Source: Natronogracilivirga saccharolytica (GTDB lineage Bacteria; Bacteroidota; Rhodothermia; Balneolales; Natronogracilivirgulaceae). From it: DNA of 64,000 bases. The notes beneath the pieces were generated by a model, which saw only the letters and a program-made list of their open reading frames with translations, did not search any database and was not told the origin of the DNA. This document shows, in pieces, positions 18,605 through 28,448 of the stretch. Each line of letters opens with the position of its first letter. Position 1 is the stretch's first letter. The stretch covers positions 154,475 through 218,474 of the forward strand of contig NZ_JAFIDN010000007.1 of assembly GCF_017921895.1 (NCBI RefSeq). Reading direction: 5' to 3'. The translations under genes and the position numbers were made by a program.

Positions 18605-21600
18605 TCATTTCAGCAGCATCATTTTTTTTGTTTCGGTGAAACTTCCGGCCTGAATGCGGTACAGGTATACGCCGCTGGTCAGATTGTCGGCATCAAACGT
18701 CACGGAATGAGTTCCCTGTGACATAACTTGATCCGTCAGAGTTGCGACCCGCCGGCCCAGCACATCGAAAACATCAATGACCACGCGGGTCTCTTCGGGT
18801 AAATCAAACCGGATGTTAGTGGCCGGATTGAACGGGTTGGGATAGTTCTGATGGAGTTGAAATTCGGAGGGTACATTTTCGGCCAAATCATCCGGATCAG
18901 CTCCCACGACAGTTGCCGTTGTCGAAAGGGGGATAAACCCTCTGTTATTACTGGTATGGATTTCATCAATGGCATCGTCAGGATCAAGAACAGCAAAAAG
19001 CCGGGGCTCTGTTACGGTTTCCGGCATTACAAACTGAGCGGTGATAGTTTGCTGCCCCCGGATCGGCATCAGCGGATCGGTCTGCAGCTTGTCATCTCCA
19101 TCCAGGAATGTGATGCGCTCACCGCTCTCGGGCTTTCCAAGATAAAGATGGACATCCACGGCCTGTTCAAGCTCCACAAGACTGAAGTTGTGTACATCCA
19201 CATCAACCGTTACCGTATCTCCTGAATTGATGCGTTCGGGCAATACGCTTATTGATTTGGTCAGCTCGAGCAGATCCTCGTCGAATTCTACATCGCCGCC
19301 ATTGGAACGCAGCTCTGATTTTTCTCTGAGGTGTCTCCATGGCAGTTTGATTGCAGGATCGGGTTTGTCGCCGTATCTCTCATCCCAGAAGCTGCTGGGG
19401 CCGCCAAGAAGCTGCTTGTCAAGACGTACAGCATAGTCAATTACGAGTGGTCCGTCTCTGTGCCAGTAGGCGTAGGGATAAATGATATACTGTGCTGTAG
19501 GAAATTGTGAGCTTATGGAACCCAGTTCAACTTCGATTTTGATTTCTTCACCAACCGACATCCGGTTTGTCTGCAGTTCTGATGTGCTGTAGCTTCCGCC
19601 GAGGCTGAGTCCCAGCGGCTCAAAACCAAGAGAGCCGCCAATGGCTACATTGGACTCCGTAAATTCTTCTTCTTCTACAAAATCACTGAATTCCAGAGAC
19701 CATGTGGAACTGGAACCTCCGTCTATGCTGAAATTGGGATCATCTTCACGAAGTCCCTTAAGTAATATGTCGATGTCATCGTCATCTGATTCCAGAATGT
19801 GATCATTTCTGGGATATGACAACAAATTGGTTTCCTCTGACAGTGAACGGTATTGGTAGGCAAAGAAGCTGTCGGATGACATCCAGGTGTTTGCCGTGCC
19901 GGTCGGGAACACTGCCAGAACGGTGCCTGCAAATTCACCGCTGTCATATACGTCATATTCCCAAAGATCGAAGGTCGTAATAGCGGCATACACCTGATCC
20001 GTATCTCTGGCAGTTCGGCTTTGGGTAAAGGTCTCCCGTTCGGCTTTGAACTCGGAATGGCCAAAACGTTCACCATATTTGGCACTCATGCCAAAGGAAA
20101 TGACATTCATCGCGCCCTCTACGGATGCATCCACGGTCCAGTCGCTTTCAACGGACGTTGATACCGAACGCTCCTCAGTTTCCACAGAAGTGAATGTTGC
20201 ACGGAAGCCGCAATCATCCCCGAAGCAGTTGTTAACATCGTAAATGGTTTCACCGATTTTGTCGAAATGAGTAGGAGGCGCCTTGAGAATGATCCATGGC
20301 TGGTTTATATCCGTGAGCTGCGAACGTCTGGGATTTTCATACCGGATGCGCGACTGCGTGAAATCCCCTCCGGCAATGGCATAGGACCGGCCTTTTTCAT
20401 CACTCTCTTTCGTAAGTTCTTCGAACTGATCATCAAACAGCGAGCTTAGCTGATCCTGCCCGGGTTCATCGATCCCAAACGCCTCGATCCAGAAATTGTA
20501 GCTGTCGCCCTGACTCAGCCATTCCGGATTACCGCTTGCCAGAGCAATTATTTCTGTGGTGAATCCACTGTCACCCGTGCGGATAAGATCTCTTCTTTGA
20601 TTGACATCGGACACGGTCACGTACCGGGATGAATAACTGGCCGTTTGTTGCGGAACGCTGAAATCCAGTGATTGATCAACAAAAATGGCAACTTCTCTTT
20701 GGATGTCATTACCGTTTTCGTCCTCGTCATTTTCCTCTATGTCATCGGTTATTTCCGGCCGTTCCGGAGCTTTGAGAATCAGAGCCCGGCCGTCATTCAT
20801 AACCACAATTTCATCCTGCCCGGTGCCGTCGATATCACCGCTGGCCATGGAAAAGGCAGAAAGCTCGTTGATCATGCTCACCATGAAGTCAAAACCGGGC
20901 CAGACTTCAAGTGATTCATCCGCAAGGTCAAGTATCCTGACAAAAAGATTGTCCTCTTCCTGAGCACCTTGCGTTTCCTTCTGCATATTGAATCCCACTG
21001 CTGTTTCCTGGACAACATTTCCGGTAAAATCACCCATTACAGTGGATATATTAATGTCAGAAGTCACTGTAAATCCATCATAAAGTTGTCTGGTTTCGCC
21101 CGGTATCAGAGTGAGCTGATCACCATTCGGTTCTGTGTAGAAAATTTTTGTCTCAATGATGACATTGGAAAATGATGACCCGTCGGCGGCGTAGGAAAAA
21201 ATGATCTCACGGGTGTTGCTCAAGGTCATTTTACCCGCTGCAATGTCGAAGGCGCTGTAATCGTCCGGAAACGGCCCCATATTGTAATCGGCTATCTGAC
21301 TGAGCTCAAGATCATCGGTAACAGTGAAAATTTCGATGATATAATCCGAATCATTTCTGTATGCAAGAATGATTTCGTCCCGGCCGTTGCGTGTAAGATC
21401 TTCCGCATACATCCTGAACAAGCCTCCGATAAAATCATCAGCAGCTGTCTGAATGCTGTATTCAGAAATGTCCATATCAAAATTGTCGACATTATCACCT
21501 TCAAGACGCTCAGGATCCAGGTCGTTTATGACAAAATGAATGGCTCCGTCACCGGCATAACCGCCGACAAAGGTTTCATAATCATCGCCGTTGAAGTCTC

Positions 21601-21961
21601 CGGTAACGACATCCACATGGCTTCGGTGGAAATCATCGAAAGAAAACCGGGGCTCAAAACCTTCCGTATCGTACTGATGAACTCTCCTTTCGGGAAGCGT
21701 CTCATGCTCCTGAAATAAAAACTGATCCATATCCGGAGTTTTGTCACCGTAGACAATCTGAGAGAACAGTTTTCTCTCGGTTGTTGCGGTATTCGGATCA
21801 TATACGTCCTCAAGCCAGAAAACAACCAGCTCGTCTGTTCGCAGATAATCTTCAAAACCATCCAGTGGATGATCGGTAGTGTCATTTACCGTTTCCTGTG
21901 AGGCGGCAAACGAGGGCACAAAAAGCAGCAGAATGATAAACTGAACCGTAAATCTGATCAT
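18605..21961 (-). CDS. large secreted protein with FG-GAP-like repeats and C-terminal sorting domain
   Basis: An 1,118-residue exported protein. The signal peptide is residues 1-21 (FIILLLFVPSFAASQ). The first 400 residues hold integrin-like FG-GAP/VCBS-type calcium loops: DVVTGDFNGDDYETFVGG, DLTRNGRDEIILAY, SGDIDGTGQDEIVVMNDG. A middle region (about 560-850) is rich in alternating Ser/Thr/Val strands. Around 915-1030 is an Ig-like CARDB-type domain (SISVLPERINSGDTVTVDVD). The end is a type A sorting domain (LHQNYPNPFNPATNIRFDL to TKKMMLLK), which directs secretion and surface attachment through the type IX system in related phyla. The role on the cell surface is unknown. A terminator and a palindromic repeat follow it. 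Confidence 0.85.
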   Translation of the reverse strand: MIRFTVQFIILLLFVPSFAASQETVNDTTDHPLDGFEDYLRTDELVVFWLEDVYDPNTATTERKLFSQIVYGDKTPDMDQFLFQEHETLPERRVHQYDTEGFEPRFSFDDFHRSHVDVVTGDFNGDDYETFVGGYAGDGAIHFVINDLDPERLEGDNVDNFDMDISEYSIQTAADDFIGGLFRMYAEDLTRNGRDEIILAYRNDSDYIIEIFTVTDDLELSQIADYNMGPFPDDYSAFDIAAGKMTLSNTREIIFSYAADGSSFSNVIIETKIFYTEPNGDQLTLIPGETRQLYDGFTVTSDINISTVMGDFTGNVVQETAVGFNMQKETQGAQEEDNLFVRILDLADESLEVWPGFDFMVSMINELSAFSMASGDIDGTGQDEIVVMNDGRALILKAPERPEITDDIEENDEDENGNDIQREVAIFVDQSLDFSVPQQTASYSSRYVTVSDVNQRRDLIRTGDSGFTTEIIALASGNPEWLSQGDSYNFWIEAFGIDEPGQDQLSSLFDDQFEELTKESDEKGRSYAIAGGDFTQSRIRYENPRRSQLTDINQPWIILKAPPTHFDKIGETIYDVNNCFGDDCGFRATFTSVETEERSVSTSVESDWTVDASVEGAMNVISFGMSAKYGERFGHSEFKAERETFTQSRTARDTDQVYAAITTFDLWEYDVYDSGEFAGTVLAVFPTGTANTWMSSDSFFAYQYRSLSEETNLLSYPRNDHILESDDDDIDILLKGLREDDPNFSIDGGSSSTWSLEFSDFVEEEEFTESNVAIGGSLGFEPLGLSLGGSYSTSELQTNRMSVGEEIKIEVELGSISSQFPTAQYIIYPYAYWHRDGPLVIDYAVRLDKQLLGGPSSFWDERYGDKPDPAIKLPWRHLREKSELRSNGGDVEFDEDLLELTKSISVLPERINSGDTVTVDVDVHNFSLVELEQAVDVHLYLGKPESGERITFLDGDDKLQTDPLMPIRGQQTITAQFVMPETVTEPRLFAVLDPDDAIDEIHTSNNRGFIPLSTTATVVGADPDDLAENVPSEFQLHQNYPNPFNPATNIRFDLPEETRVVIDVFDVLGRRVATLTDQVMSQGTHSVTFDADNLTSGVYLYRIQAGSFTETKKMMLLK

Positions 21962-22162
21962 GACAGGCCTCTCTGTTGGTTATTCTTTGTGATATAGTGA
22001 ATGGACCAGCCACCATATTAAAAAATAAATAAATAAAAAACAGTAATATGTGTACAAATCACGCAATAATAATACTGTGAGTATCGTCCGGAACAGGCCG
22101 GAATAGTTGCAAGCGATACTTTTAGCAGTTTAGGCACTCGTATAAACTCCGTACATTGCAGT

Positions 22163-22582
22163 ATGAAATACTTCCGGAAAATGCTTGCCTACATCCTGCC
22201 GGTCCTGGCTGTCATTATGCTCGCCGGACTTATCCTGTCACGTGTGTATCAGCCGGAGCCCTCCGATCCCGACCCCGAAATACGCATTTCAGCTTTTGAC
22301 GCCAAAGACCATGTCGGTGAAATGGCCGAAGTGTGCGGTGTGGTGGAGTCCGCCGATTATGTGCCACGGATTGGCGGTGAGCCGACATTCCTCAACCTGG
22401 GGCGACCGCATCCCGATCAGCCCTTCACAGCAGTTATCTGGGGCGATGACCGGGCAAAATGGCAGGTGCCGCCAGAGGAGCGCTATCTGACACGGGAAGT
22501 CTGTATTTCAGGCAGAATAGAAATGCATGAAGGCGTGCCGCAAATCAGGGTGCGCCGGCCCGATCAGATCCGTTCAAACTGA
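22163..22582 (+). CDS. membrane-anchored OB-fold-like protein
   Basis: A 139-residue protein with one N-terminal membrane segment (YILPVLAVIMLAGLILSRV) and a small beta domain (HVGEMAEVCGVVESADYV, FLNLGRPHPDQPFTAVIWG, REVCISGRIEMHEGVPQI). This resembles the OB-fold nucleic-acid-binding domain found as a lone exported domain in several bacteria. Function unknown. It is convergent with, and overlaps by 38 bases, the Stealth-type gene. Confidence 0.65.
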   Translation: MKYFRKMLAYILPVLAVIMLAGLILSRVYQPEPSDPDPEIRISAFDAKDHVGEMAEVCGVVESADYVPRIGGEPTFLNLGRPHPDQPFTAVIWGDDRAKWQVPPEERYLTREVCISGRIEMHEGVPQIRVRRPDQIRSN

Positions 22583-23585
22583 CGGGCCCGTCAATATGAT
22601 TGCCAAGTGTCTGCCGGATCTCCTCACGGTGCTTCCTGCTGAAACTCTCAAATCCATGCAAACAGGCAAAACGCACATCCTGATTGCGGATCAGACGCAG
22701 CTTGCGGCGCAGGGTAAATCCGAAGTCCATTTCACCGTTGAGCATCACAAAGTCCGAAGCATCCCTCAACTCCGCGTGACCAGAGGCGATTTCCAGATGA
22801 TGCGCCAGATATACCGATGAAAACTGGGCCGTGTTTCTGAACTGGTATCGGATGTTTTCCTCGAAAGGGCGGGGATGCGTTTCAAAAAATTTTTTCAGTG
22901 TCTCTGTACGGATGGGGTGGGGGATGTGCGGGGTTCTGAAGTACTTGTCGGTGAACCCTGCAAGGCGGGCAGACCGGATCTGCAGAAGAAGATTCATCGA
23001 CCTGGTGATCCCGAGGATTTTTTTTGAAAAAAACGTGCCGGCATCGTTCAGCTTCATTCTGAGGGGACCGTAGCTGTGCATCTTGTCCCAGCTCCCGCGC
23101 AAAACCACCCCGTCATCGGTGAAAAAGTGCCCGGGTACGGTTTTGCCGGCCAGGAAAAAATCATCGTTGAAATAAATAAAGCGCGGTGCCAGTCCGGGAA
23201 TTCGCCAGAGCGCAGTTTCAACTGTACGCGAATTGAACGTCGGCAATGCCCATTCGTATGATTCAAAAATCACTTTGTGGTCAACAATCTCCAGATTGCA
23301 TGTTTTCTGAAGCTCCGGTGTAAGGAAGTCCGGTTTCTGATTATCCGTCACAAGAAAAATCTTCCGGATCCAGGGGGCAAAGAGCCGGATGGAGTTGATG
23401 CAATAGACCAGCTCTTTGTTGTCAAGAAATCGGGTCGCATCCTGTCCGGTTTTTACCGGCTCTGATGACAAGCCGCATTGCGATGCCTCTGCCTTTTCCC
23501 GTTTTTCCCGGTGCGCCTGGTCGTTCCCGTCGACCCACGTAATAACCGCGTCTGTCTGCTGTGATCCTTCCTGAAAATCTGCCAT
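22545..23585 (-). CDS. Stealth-family capsular polysaccharide phosphotransferase
   Basis: A 346-residue protein with the conserved Stealth regions in order: CR1 DAVITWVDGNDQAH, CR2 NKELVYCINSIRLFAPWIRKI then FLVTDNQKPDFL, and the FIYFNDDFFLAGKTVPGHFF block, then TPHIPHPIRTETLKKFFE. These enzymes transfer hexose-1-phosphate units from nucleotide sugars during synthesis of phosphodiester-linked surface glycans. The ORF lies 11 bases after the HtpX-like protease gene on the same strand. No other capsule gene is nearby, so the acceptor glycan is unknown. Confidence 0.88.
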   Translation of the reverse strand: MADFQEGSQQTDAVITWVDGNDQAHREKREKAEASQCGLSSEPVKTGQDATRFLDNKELVYCINSIRLFAPWIRKIFLVTDNQKPDFLTPELQKTCNLEIVDHKVIFESYEWALPTFNSRTVETALWRIPGLAPRFIYFNDDFFLAGKTVPGHFFTDDGVVLRGSWDKMHSYGPLRMKLNDAGTFFSKKILGITRSMNLLLQIRSARLAGFTDKYFRTPHIPHPIRTETLKKFFETHPRPFEENIRYQFRNTAQFSSVYLAHHLEIASGHAELRDASDFVMLNGEMDFGFTLRRKLRLIRNQDVRFACLHGFESFSRKHREEIRQTLGNHIDGPVSLNGSDRAGAP

Positions 23586-23596
23586 TAGGGAATGTG

Positions 23597-25606
23597 TTAA
23601 AATGCTCCGAGGGGTACCGGACTTCCTATTGCAATGGAAATTGCCCGGAACAGCTCCCGTTCACGGGCGGATATCTGATCATCGGCCGAAATGCTGTGTG
23701 CAAGAGATGAAAGCAGGTATTTTTTTACCGGATTTGCCGACGCGGCAATTTCTTTCAGTGCGTTATCCAGTACTTCAAAAGTGTACTCATCCGGACCCAG
23801 CAGCCGGATGTCACCGGGCAGCAGCTCCCGCACAGGCTCAAGTCCGGCATCCCAGGCTGCCTGCGTATCACTTTCCGATGCATGGGCCATGGCCGACAGC
23901 AGGACGGCAAACTCGTCTGACAGTGTCTTGAAATGATAATGCCTGATTTTCGGATCTTTTCTTTTGGAATAGGCGGTGTCCAGTTGATGAACAATCATTT
24001 TTTCCATGGCGAACTCGAACAGACTTACGTTCTCGTCATCGCGTATCAGCCGCTCGATGGTTTCACGGAACTGTGTATACTGGAGCTCGCTCATCTGTCT
24101 TAGTGCAGGCAATGCCAGTTCGGCAAGCGGGAGGAACCACTCCCGGCTTCCTTTTTTCAGATCACGCAAAAGCTTTTGCGTAAGTCGGGTCAGCTCCTTG
24201 CCGGACTCCTCACGATACCATTCCGGCAGCTTTTCTGAAGATGGTTCACGTCCGGATAGCAACAGCGCAATGGTAAGAGCTTCGGCCCCGAGCGGCTCGT
24301 GCGCCACTTCCCTCAGTTTCACCGGGATGCGCTCAATCAGCTGACCCGCGACCCGCATCCGGTCCCCGTCCACCGTACCAATGGCAGCAAGGATAATTTC
24401 CGGCCTCAAGGCAGGATGGGCCGAATCTGCGCCAATGCCCGGAATTCCTGGAACTGCCGTACCGGATTCGGATGCAGCTTGTCCGGATGCTTTCCCGGGA
24501 GCGGAACCGCCAGCCCGGGCCGTGTCTGCAACACGATCTTTTTCAAGCCGCTTTTTGATGCGCGCCTTCTTCTTCTCATTTTCCTTGTCAAATGCCGGAT
24601 CGATTGCCCTGATTCGTTTTTCCAGCGGCGGATGGGTGGCAAACATGCGGTCAAGGGCAGAGTGAAAACTGCTGGCAAAGAACAGGTGACTCATCTCCAT
24701 GGCGTGTCCGTCATTGATTTTGCCGCCGTGCCTGGTTTCAGCGATTTTCCGCAGGGCGCCCGCGATGCCGTCAGGATTGCGGGTATATTGTACTGCTGCC
24801 GCATCGGCCAGATATTCCCGCTGACGGGAAATGGCCGCCTGGATCATCCGCCCGAAGAGCATGCCGATGTATCCGATGATCAGAAGGGCGACACCAAGCA
24901 GGATCATCACCAGCGCAGCCTGGCCTCCGCCGCCGCTGCCCCCGCGCCCCGATCCGCCCATGCGGGAAAAGGCGGCACTGCGCATCATTATCATTCCCAT
25001 GATATGCAGCAGCAAAATACCGTTCAGAATACCGATGAGCCGGATATTCAGCCTCATATCGCCATTGAAAATATGGCTGAACTCATGAGCAATGACGCCC
25101 TGCAGTTCATCACGGTTGAGCTTGTCCAGCGTTCCTTTTGTGACACCGACCGCGGCATCATCGGTACCGAAACCGGCCGCAAAGGCGTTGATGCTCTGCT
25201 CATTGTCCAGCAGGTAAACATCGGGAACCGGCAGCCCGGATGCGATCGACATCTCTTCCACAACATTCATGAGCTGCCGCTCTTGCTGGTCACGGGTGGA
25301 GGGCTCAACTTTCCGTCCGCCGAGCATTTCGGCCACCGCCGAGCCGCCTTTCCTGAGCTGGGCCACACGGAATAATGTTCCGGCAAGAATGATGATGACC
25401 AGGATGGTGGATACCGTCATCAGGACATCAGGAAACCACACCCGCTCCATGACGGAAGCGTCAGGAGGCACCTGTCCACCATAGCCGAGCAGTATCAGCA
25501 CAACAAGATACACCGCGGCAATGATCAGCAGAATGGATATCATGTACAATCCTACCAGCTTCCAGGTTGCCCGGCGCGCCCGGTCTTGTGCTTCGAAAAA
25601 ATCCAT
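23597..25606 (-). CDS. HtpX-like M48 membrane protease with long C-terminal extension
   Basis: A 669-residue membrane metalloprotease. Two N-terminal membrane segments (VGLYMISILLIIAAVYLVVL region and VLMTVSTILVIIILAG) precede the zinc motif in LQGVIAHEFSHIFNGD; two further segments follow (LLLHIMGMIMMR and LVMILLGVALLIIGYIG) and the Glu ligand region REYLADAAAVQYTRNPDG. HtpX proteins are usually near 290 residues; here about 300 extra soluble residues follow, ending in a TerB-like acidic helical piece (ADDQISARERELFRAIS). It lies 27 bases after a LemA gene, a pairing known from other genomes, and probably acts in membrane-protein quality control. Confidence 0.87.
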   Translation of the reverse strand: MDFFEAQDRARRATWKLVGLYMISILLIIAAVYLVVLILLGYGGQVPPDASVMERVWFPDVLMTVSTILVIIILAGTLFRVAQLRKGGSAVAEMLGGRKVEPSTRDQQERQLMNVVEEMSIASGLPVPDVYLLDNEQSINAFAAGFGTDDAAVGVTKGTLDKLNRDELQGVIAHEFSHIFNGDMRLNIRLIGILNGILLLHIMGMIMMRSAAFSRMGGSGRGGSGGGGQAALVMILLGVALLIIGYIGMLFGRMIQAAISRQREYLADAAAVQYTRNPDGIAGALRKIAETRHGGKINDGHAMEMSHLFFASSFHSALDRMFATHPPLEKRIRAIDPAFDKENEKKKARIKKRLEKDRVADTARAGGSAPGKASGQAASESGTAVPGIPGIGADSAHPALRPEIILAAIGTVDGDRMRVAGQLIERIPVKLREVAHEPLGAEALTIALLLSGREPSSEKLPEWYREESGKELTRLTQKLLRDLKKGSREWFLPLAELALPALRQMSELQYTQFRETIERLIRDDENVSLFEFAMEKMIVHQLDTAYSKRKDPKIRHYHFKTLSDEFAVLLSAMAHASESDTQAAWDAGLEPVRELLPGDIRLLGPDEYTFEVLDNALKEIAASANPVKKYLLSSLAHSISADDQISARERELFRAISIAIGSPVPLGAF

Positions 25607-25633
25607 GATCTGACGGTTAAATAGGAAACAGCG

Positions 25634-26221
25634 TTAAAACGAAATTTGCGGTGCCTGCCTTTCTTCGGTGGTGTCAACCTCAAAGAGCTGGGCAGGCTGA
25701 AATCCGAACATATTGGCAAACATGATGTTGGGAAACTTTTCCCGGGCTGTGTTATAGTTCATCACCGCATCGTTGAATGACTGACGGGCAAAAGCAATCT
25801 TGTTTTCCGTGGATGAGAGCCCTTCGGATAACTGCATCATGTTCTGATTGGCTTTCAGATCAGGATAGTTCTCCGATAAGGCAAACAGTCTTCCAAGTGC
25901 GCCGCTCAGGGACTGCTCGGCACCCATCAGCTTTTTCATCGCATCCGGATCATCCGGCTGCTGCGCAACCTGCTTTTCAATCTGTTGCGCCTGATTCCGG
26001 GCCTGTATGACCGCTTCCAGAGTCTCCCTTTCATGCTTGAGATACCCCTTGGCCGTCTCAACCAGGTTTGGGATCAGGTCATAGCGTCGTTTGAGCTGGA
26101 CATCGATCTGGGCAAAGGCGTTTTTGAATCGGTTGCGAAGCGCCACAAGCCGGTTATAAATGGCGATCGATGTGCCGACCATGATAACAAGCAGTATTAG
26201 TACAACGATGAGTATGGTCAT
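25634..26221 (-). CDS. lemA: LemA family protein
   Basis: A 195-residue protein with one N-terminal membrane segment (TILIVVLILLVIMVGTSIAIY) and the LemA signature RNRFKNAFAQIDVQLKRRYD followed by LIPNLVETAKGYLKHE. A long helical middle and NYPDLKANQNMMQL, FNDAVMNYNTAREKFPN and IMFANMFGFQPAQLFEV complete the family pattern. Function is not firmly known; it is repeatedly found beside HtpX-like proteases, as here. Confidence 0.93.
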   Translation of the reverse strand: MTILIVVLILLVIMVGTSIAIYNRLVALRNRFKNAFAQIDVQLKRRYDLIPNLVETAKGYLKHERETLEAVIQARNQAQQIEKQVAQQPDDPDAMKKLMGAEQSLSGALGRLFALSENYPDLKANQNMMQLSEGLSSTENKIAFARQSFNDAVMNYNTAREKFPNIMFANMFGFQPAQLFEVDTTEERQAPQISF

Positions 26222-26299
26222 GGTTTTTTGAAATTGGATTGCAGGGTTGCTATGGTGGGATTTCAGACAATAATGTAAGAAATTGCTGACAGTGAAGCA

Positions 26300-27031
26300 C
26301 TATAAATCCCTGCGCTTCAATATCACAGATTCAGGCAGGTTTCTTATATATGCCATTACCCAGCGCATTTTTTTCCCGGTGTAGATTTTGTGTCTGCCTT
26401 TCTTCCAGGCTTCATAGATGTCTTTCCCGGCCGTTTCGAGCGGAGTAACGCCGAACTTGGAAGATCGGCCTGCAACCATTTTGGTGGGGACAAAGCCCGG
26501 AAGGACGGTGATTGCGGTGGCGCCCGATCCGTACAGTCTGTGCCGCAACCCATCCAGGTAAACGGTCAGGCCCGATTTGGCTGCGGCGTAAATATAACTG
26601 CTTTTTCTGCCGCGCTCACCGGCAACCGAGCTTAGTCCGATGATGGTCCCCGCTCCGCGGCTTTCAAAATCCCGGGCCACGATTTCAAGAATGCTGATTG
26701 CCCCGGTCAGGTTGCCGTCGATCACCTGGCGCGCCTTTTTAAAATCCTCCTGGCATTCCTGCTGTTTGATCAGCACGCCGAACGCCTGAATAACAATGTC
26801 AGGCTTGTCAGCCAGGTCATTATAAAATTTTGGATGTGTATCGAATGCAGTTGCATCAAAGGCCATGCCCTCGGCCCGGACACCGAACTCTTCTGAAATG
26901 TCACGGGCGTTTTCCCTGGCTTTTTCCAGGTTGCGGGAGGCAAGAATAATGTCAGCTTTTTCCTTTTCGGCAAATTGTTTGGCTGCGGCTAATCCGATTT
27001 CTGAATTTCCGCCAAGTACAAGTACCAGCAT
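26300..27031 (-). CDS. SDR family oxidoreductase
   Basis: A 243-residue short-chain dehydrogenase. The nucleotide-binding loop is VLVLGGNSEIGLAAAKQFA; the acidic or basic choice point is ILASRNLEK (Arg suggests NADP). The catalytic Ser is in GLSSVAGERG and the Tyr-x-x-x-Lys in YIYAAAKSGL. The C-terminal segment (KKMRWVMAYIRNLPESVIL) resembles reductases acting on polyprenyl-phosphate sugars such as DprE2, but this is a weak pointer. It follows the zinc-type dehydrogenase after only 15 bases, so the two probably form one transcript. Confidence 0.88.
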   Translation of the reverse strand: MLVLVLGGNSEIGLAAAKQFAEKEKADIILASRNLEKARENARDISEEFGVRAEGMAFDATAFDTHPKFYNDLADKPDIVIQAFGVLIKQQECQEDFKKARQVIDGNLTGAISILEIVARDFESRGAGTIIGLSSVAGERGRKSSYIYAAAKSGLTVYLDGLRHRLYGSGATAITVLPGFVPTKMVAGRSSKFGVTPLETAGKDIYEAWKKGRHKIYTGKKMRWVMAYIRNLPESVILKRRDL

Positions 27032-27046
27032 ATACGATCACTTTTT

Positions 27047-28072
27047 TTATTCCTCGTTTGCATTTGGCAGCAATATAATTTTGCCAAAGTTTTTTCGCTC
27101 TTCAATATATCTGTGGGCATCCGCTGCCTCCTCAAGCTTGAATGCCGCATCGATGTGAGGGGATATCCAGCCCTCCCCGGCGCCTGCCAGTATGGCTTCG
27201 GCCCATCTGCGCACTTTCTTCTTTTCGTTCCAGAGCCGGCCTATGTTGACTCCGTATACGCCTTTGTTTCCGTTCATCAGCTGTATGGGCGTATAAAAAG
27301 GCAGGCGGCGCATCACCGAAAGGTATTTTAATGGTCCGGCCAGTCTGGAGGTGGTCACTTCGGAGACACCGAACATGCCCAGTCTGCCGGAAGGTGCCAG
27401 CACCCGGTAGCTGTTTTTCCAGCTGGCTCCGCCGAGCGGATCAAAAACCAGATCCACACCGCGTCCGCCGGTGATCTCCCGGACCCGCTCAGTCCAGTTT
27501 TCGGTCCGGTAATCAATCACATGATTATATCCCCGGTCGAGGAGCCGTTCATGTTTGGACGCCGATGCGGTGCCAATGGTTTTGGCGCCCCGGTGACGTG
27601 CAATATCAAGTGCGGCCAGCCCTACACCACCACCGGCGTTATGGACAAGCAGAACGTCATCTTTCCCCAGGCCTCCCATTTCCGATAGCTGCCAGGCGGT
27701 CAGATAGTTCACCGGTATGGCCGCGGCCTGTGATAGCGTCAGATTGTCCGGAACACGAAATACCTGCTCTTCTTTTACGACCACGATTTCGGAGTAGCCA
27801 TGAAACCGTGTCAGGGCAAGCACCCGCTCACCGGGCTTTCGGCTTACATTTTTACCAGTTTTCAGAATGGTACCGGCCACTTCATAGCCGACGACAACCG
27901 GCGGTTTCGGTGCATCGGGATACAGGCCCCTGCGCGCCAGGATATCCGCGAAATTGACTCCGGCAGCAAAAACTTTGATGGAAATTTCATCCGGACCCGG
28001 AACAGGATCAGGATAATCGCGGACTTCAATTACCTCCGGTCCGCCTGATCTGGTAATGGTGGCAGCTTTCAT
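27047..28072 (-). CDS. zinc-type alcohol dehydrogenase-like/quinone oxidoreductase (MDR family)
   Basis: A 341-residue medium-chain dehydrogenase/reductase. Visible: GVNFADILARRGLYPDAPKPP, the GYEVAGTI segment, AIPVNYLTAWQLSEMGGL, the NAD(P) loop VHNAGGGVGLAALDIARHRGA, and GGRGVDLVFDPLGGASW. It lacks the structural-zinc cysteines, as in the VAT-1/quinone oxidoreductase group. The start codon lies at the edge of a palindromic intergenic repeat: the bases AACAGATGAAA match the repeat consensus. Confidence 0.88.
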   Translation of the reverse strand: MKAATITRSGGPEVIEVRDYPDPVPGPDEISIKVFAAGVNFADILARRGLYPDAPKPPVVVGYEVAGTILKTGKNVSRKPGERVLALTRFHGYSEIVVVKEEQVFRVPDNLTLSQAAAIPVNYLTAWQLSEMGGLGKDDVLLVHNAGGGVGLAALDIARHRGAKTIGTASASKHERLLDRGYNHVIDYRTENWTERVREITGGRGVDLVFDPLGGASWKNSYRVLAPSGRLGMFGVSEVTTSRLAGPLKYLSVMRRLPFYTPIQLMNGNKGVYGVNIGRLWNEKKKVRRWAEAILAGAGEGWISPHIDAAFKLEEAADAHRYIEERKNFGKIILLPNANEE

Positions 28073-28385
28073 CTGTTAAAAATTTCTGATTTATAATGTC
28101 AGATAGAATGACATGACCGTTTTTAATCATGCTCATGTTTGTCCGGATTTTAGCCGGTCATGATGATTTCATCTGTTTAAAATTTTTGATTCATATGGTC
28201 AGATGTAATGCCATGACCGTATTTAATCATACGCCTGTTTGTCCGGGCGCCAGCCCGGTCATGGACATTTCATGTGTTTATAATTCATGACTCTAACGTC
28301 ACATGAACCGAAGGTCACGAAGTGAAATACCCATGTTGGCTATAATCATGCTCCTTTGTGACGGTGAGCCGCCATGGGTATTTCA
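28073..28385 (-). repeat. palindromic intergenic repeats, locus 2 (three units)
   Basis: This 313-base stretch carries no gene but three hairpin units: arms at 28112-28119/28155-28162 (CATGACCG type), 28211-28219/28256-28264 (CCATGACCG type, identical core to locus 1), and 28323-28335/28373-28385 (perfect 13-bp arms with TACCCATG). All keep an inner TAATCATGC or TAATCATAC motif. The conserved links between units contain TTTCATCTGTTTAAAATTT. Strand is that of the flanking genes. Unit spacing is about 100-115 bases. Confidence 0.85.
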
Positions 28386-28448
28386 TAATTTGTATGATTC
28401 AATAGTACAGTTTAGCAGAAAGAAACCGATGCTCTGACCAACGAAAAA

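Noticed and set aside
28073..28385. Repeats as a CRISPR array
   Set aside because: Units are palindromic with ~100-base period, the linkers are conserved rather than unique, and no cas gene is near.
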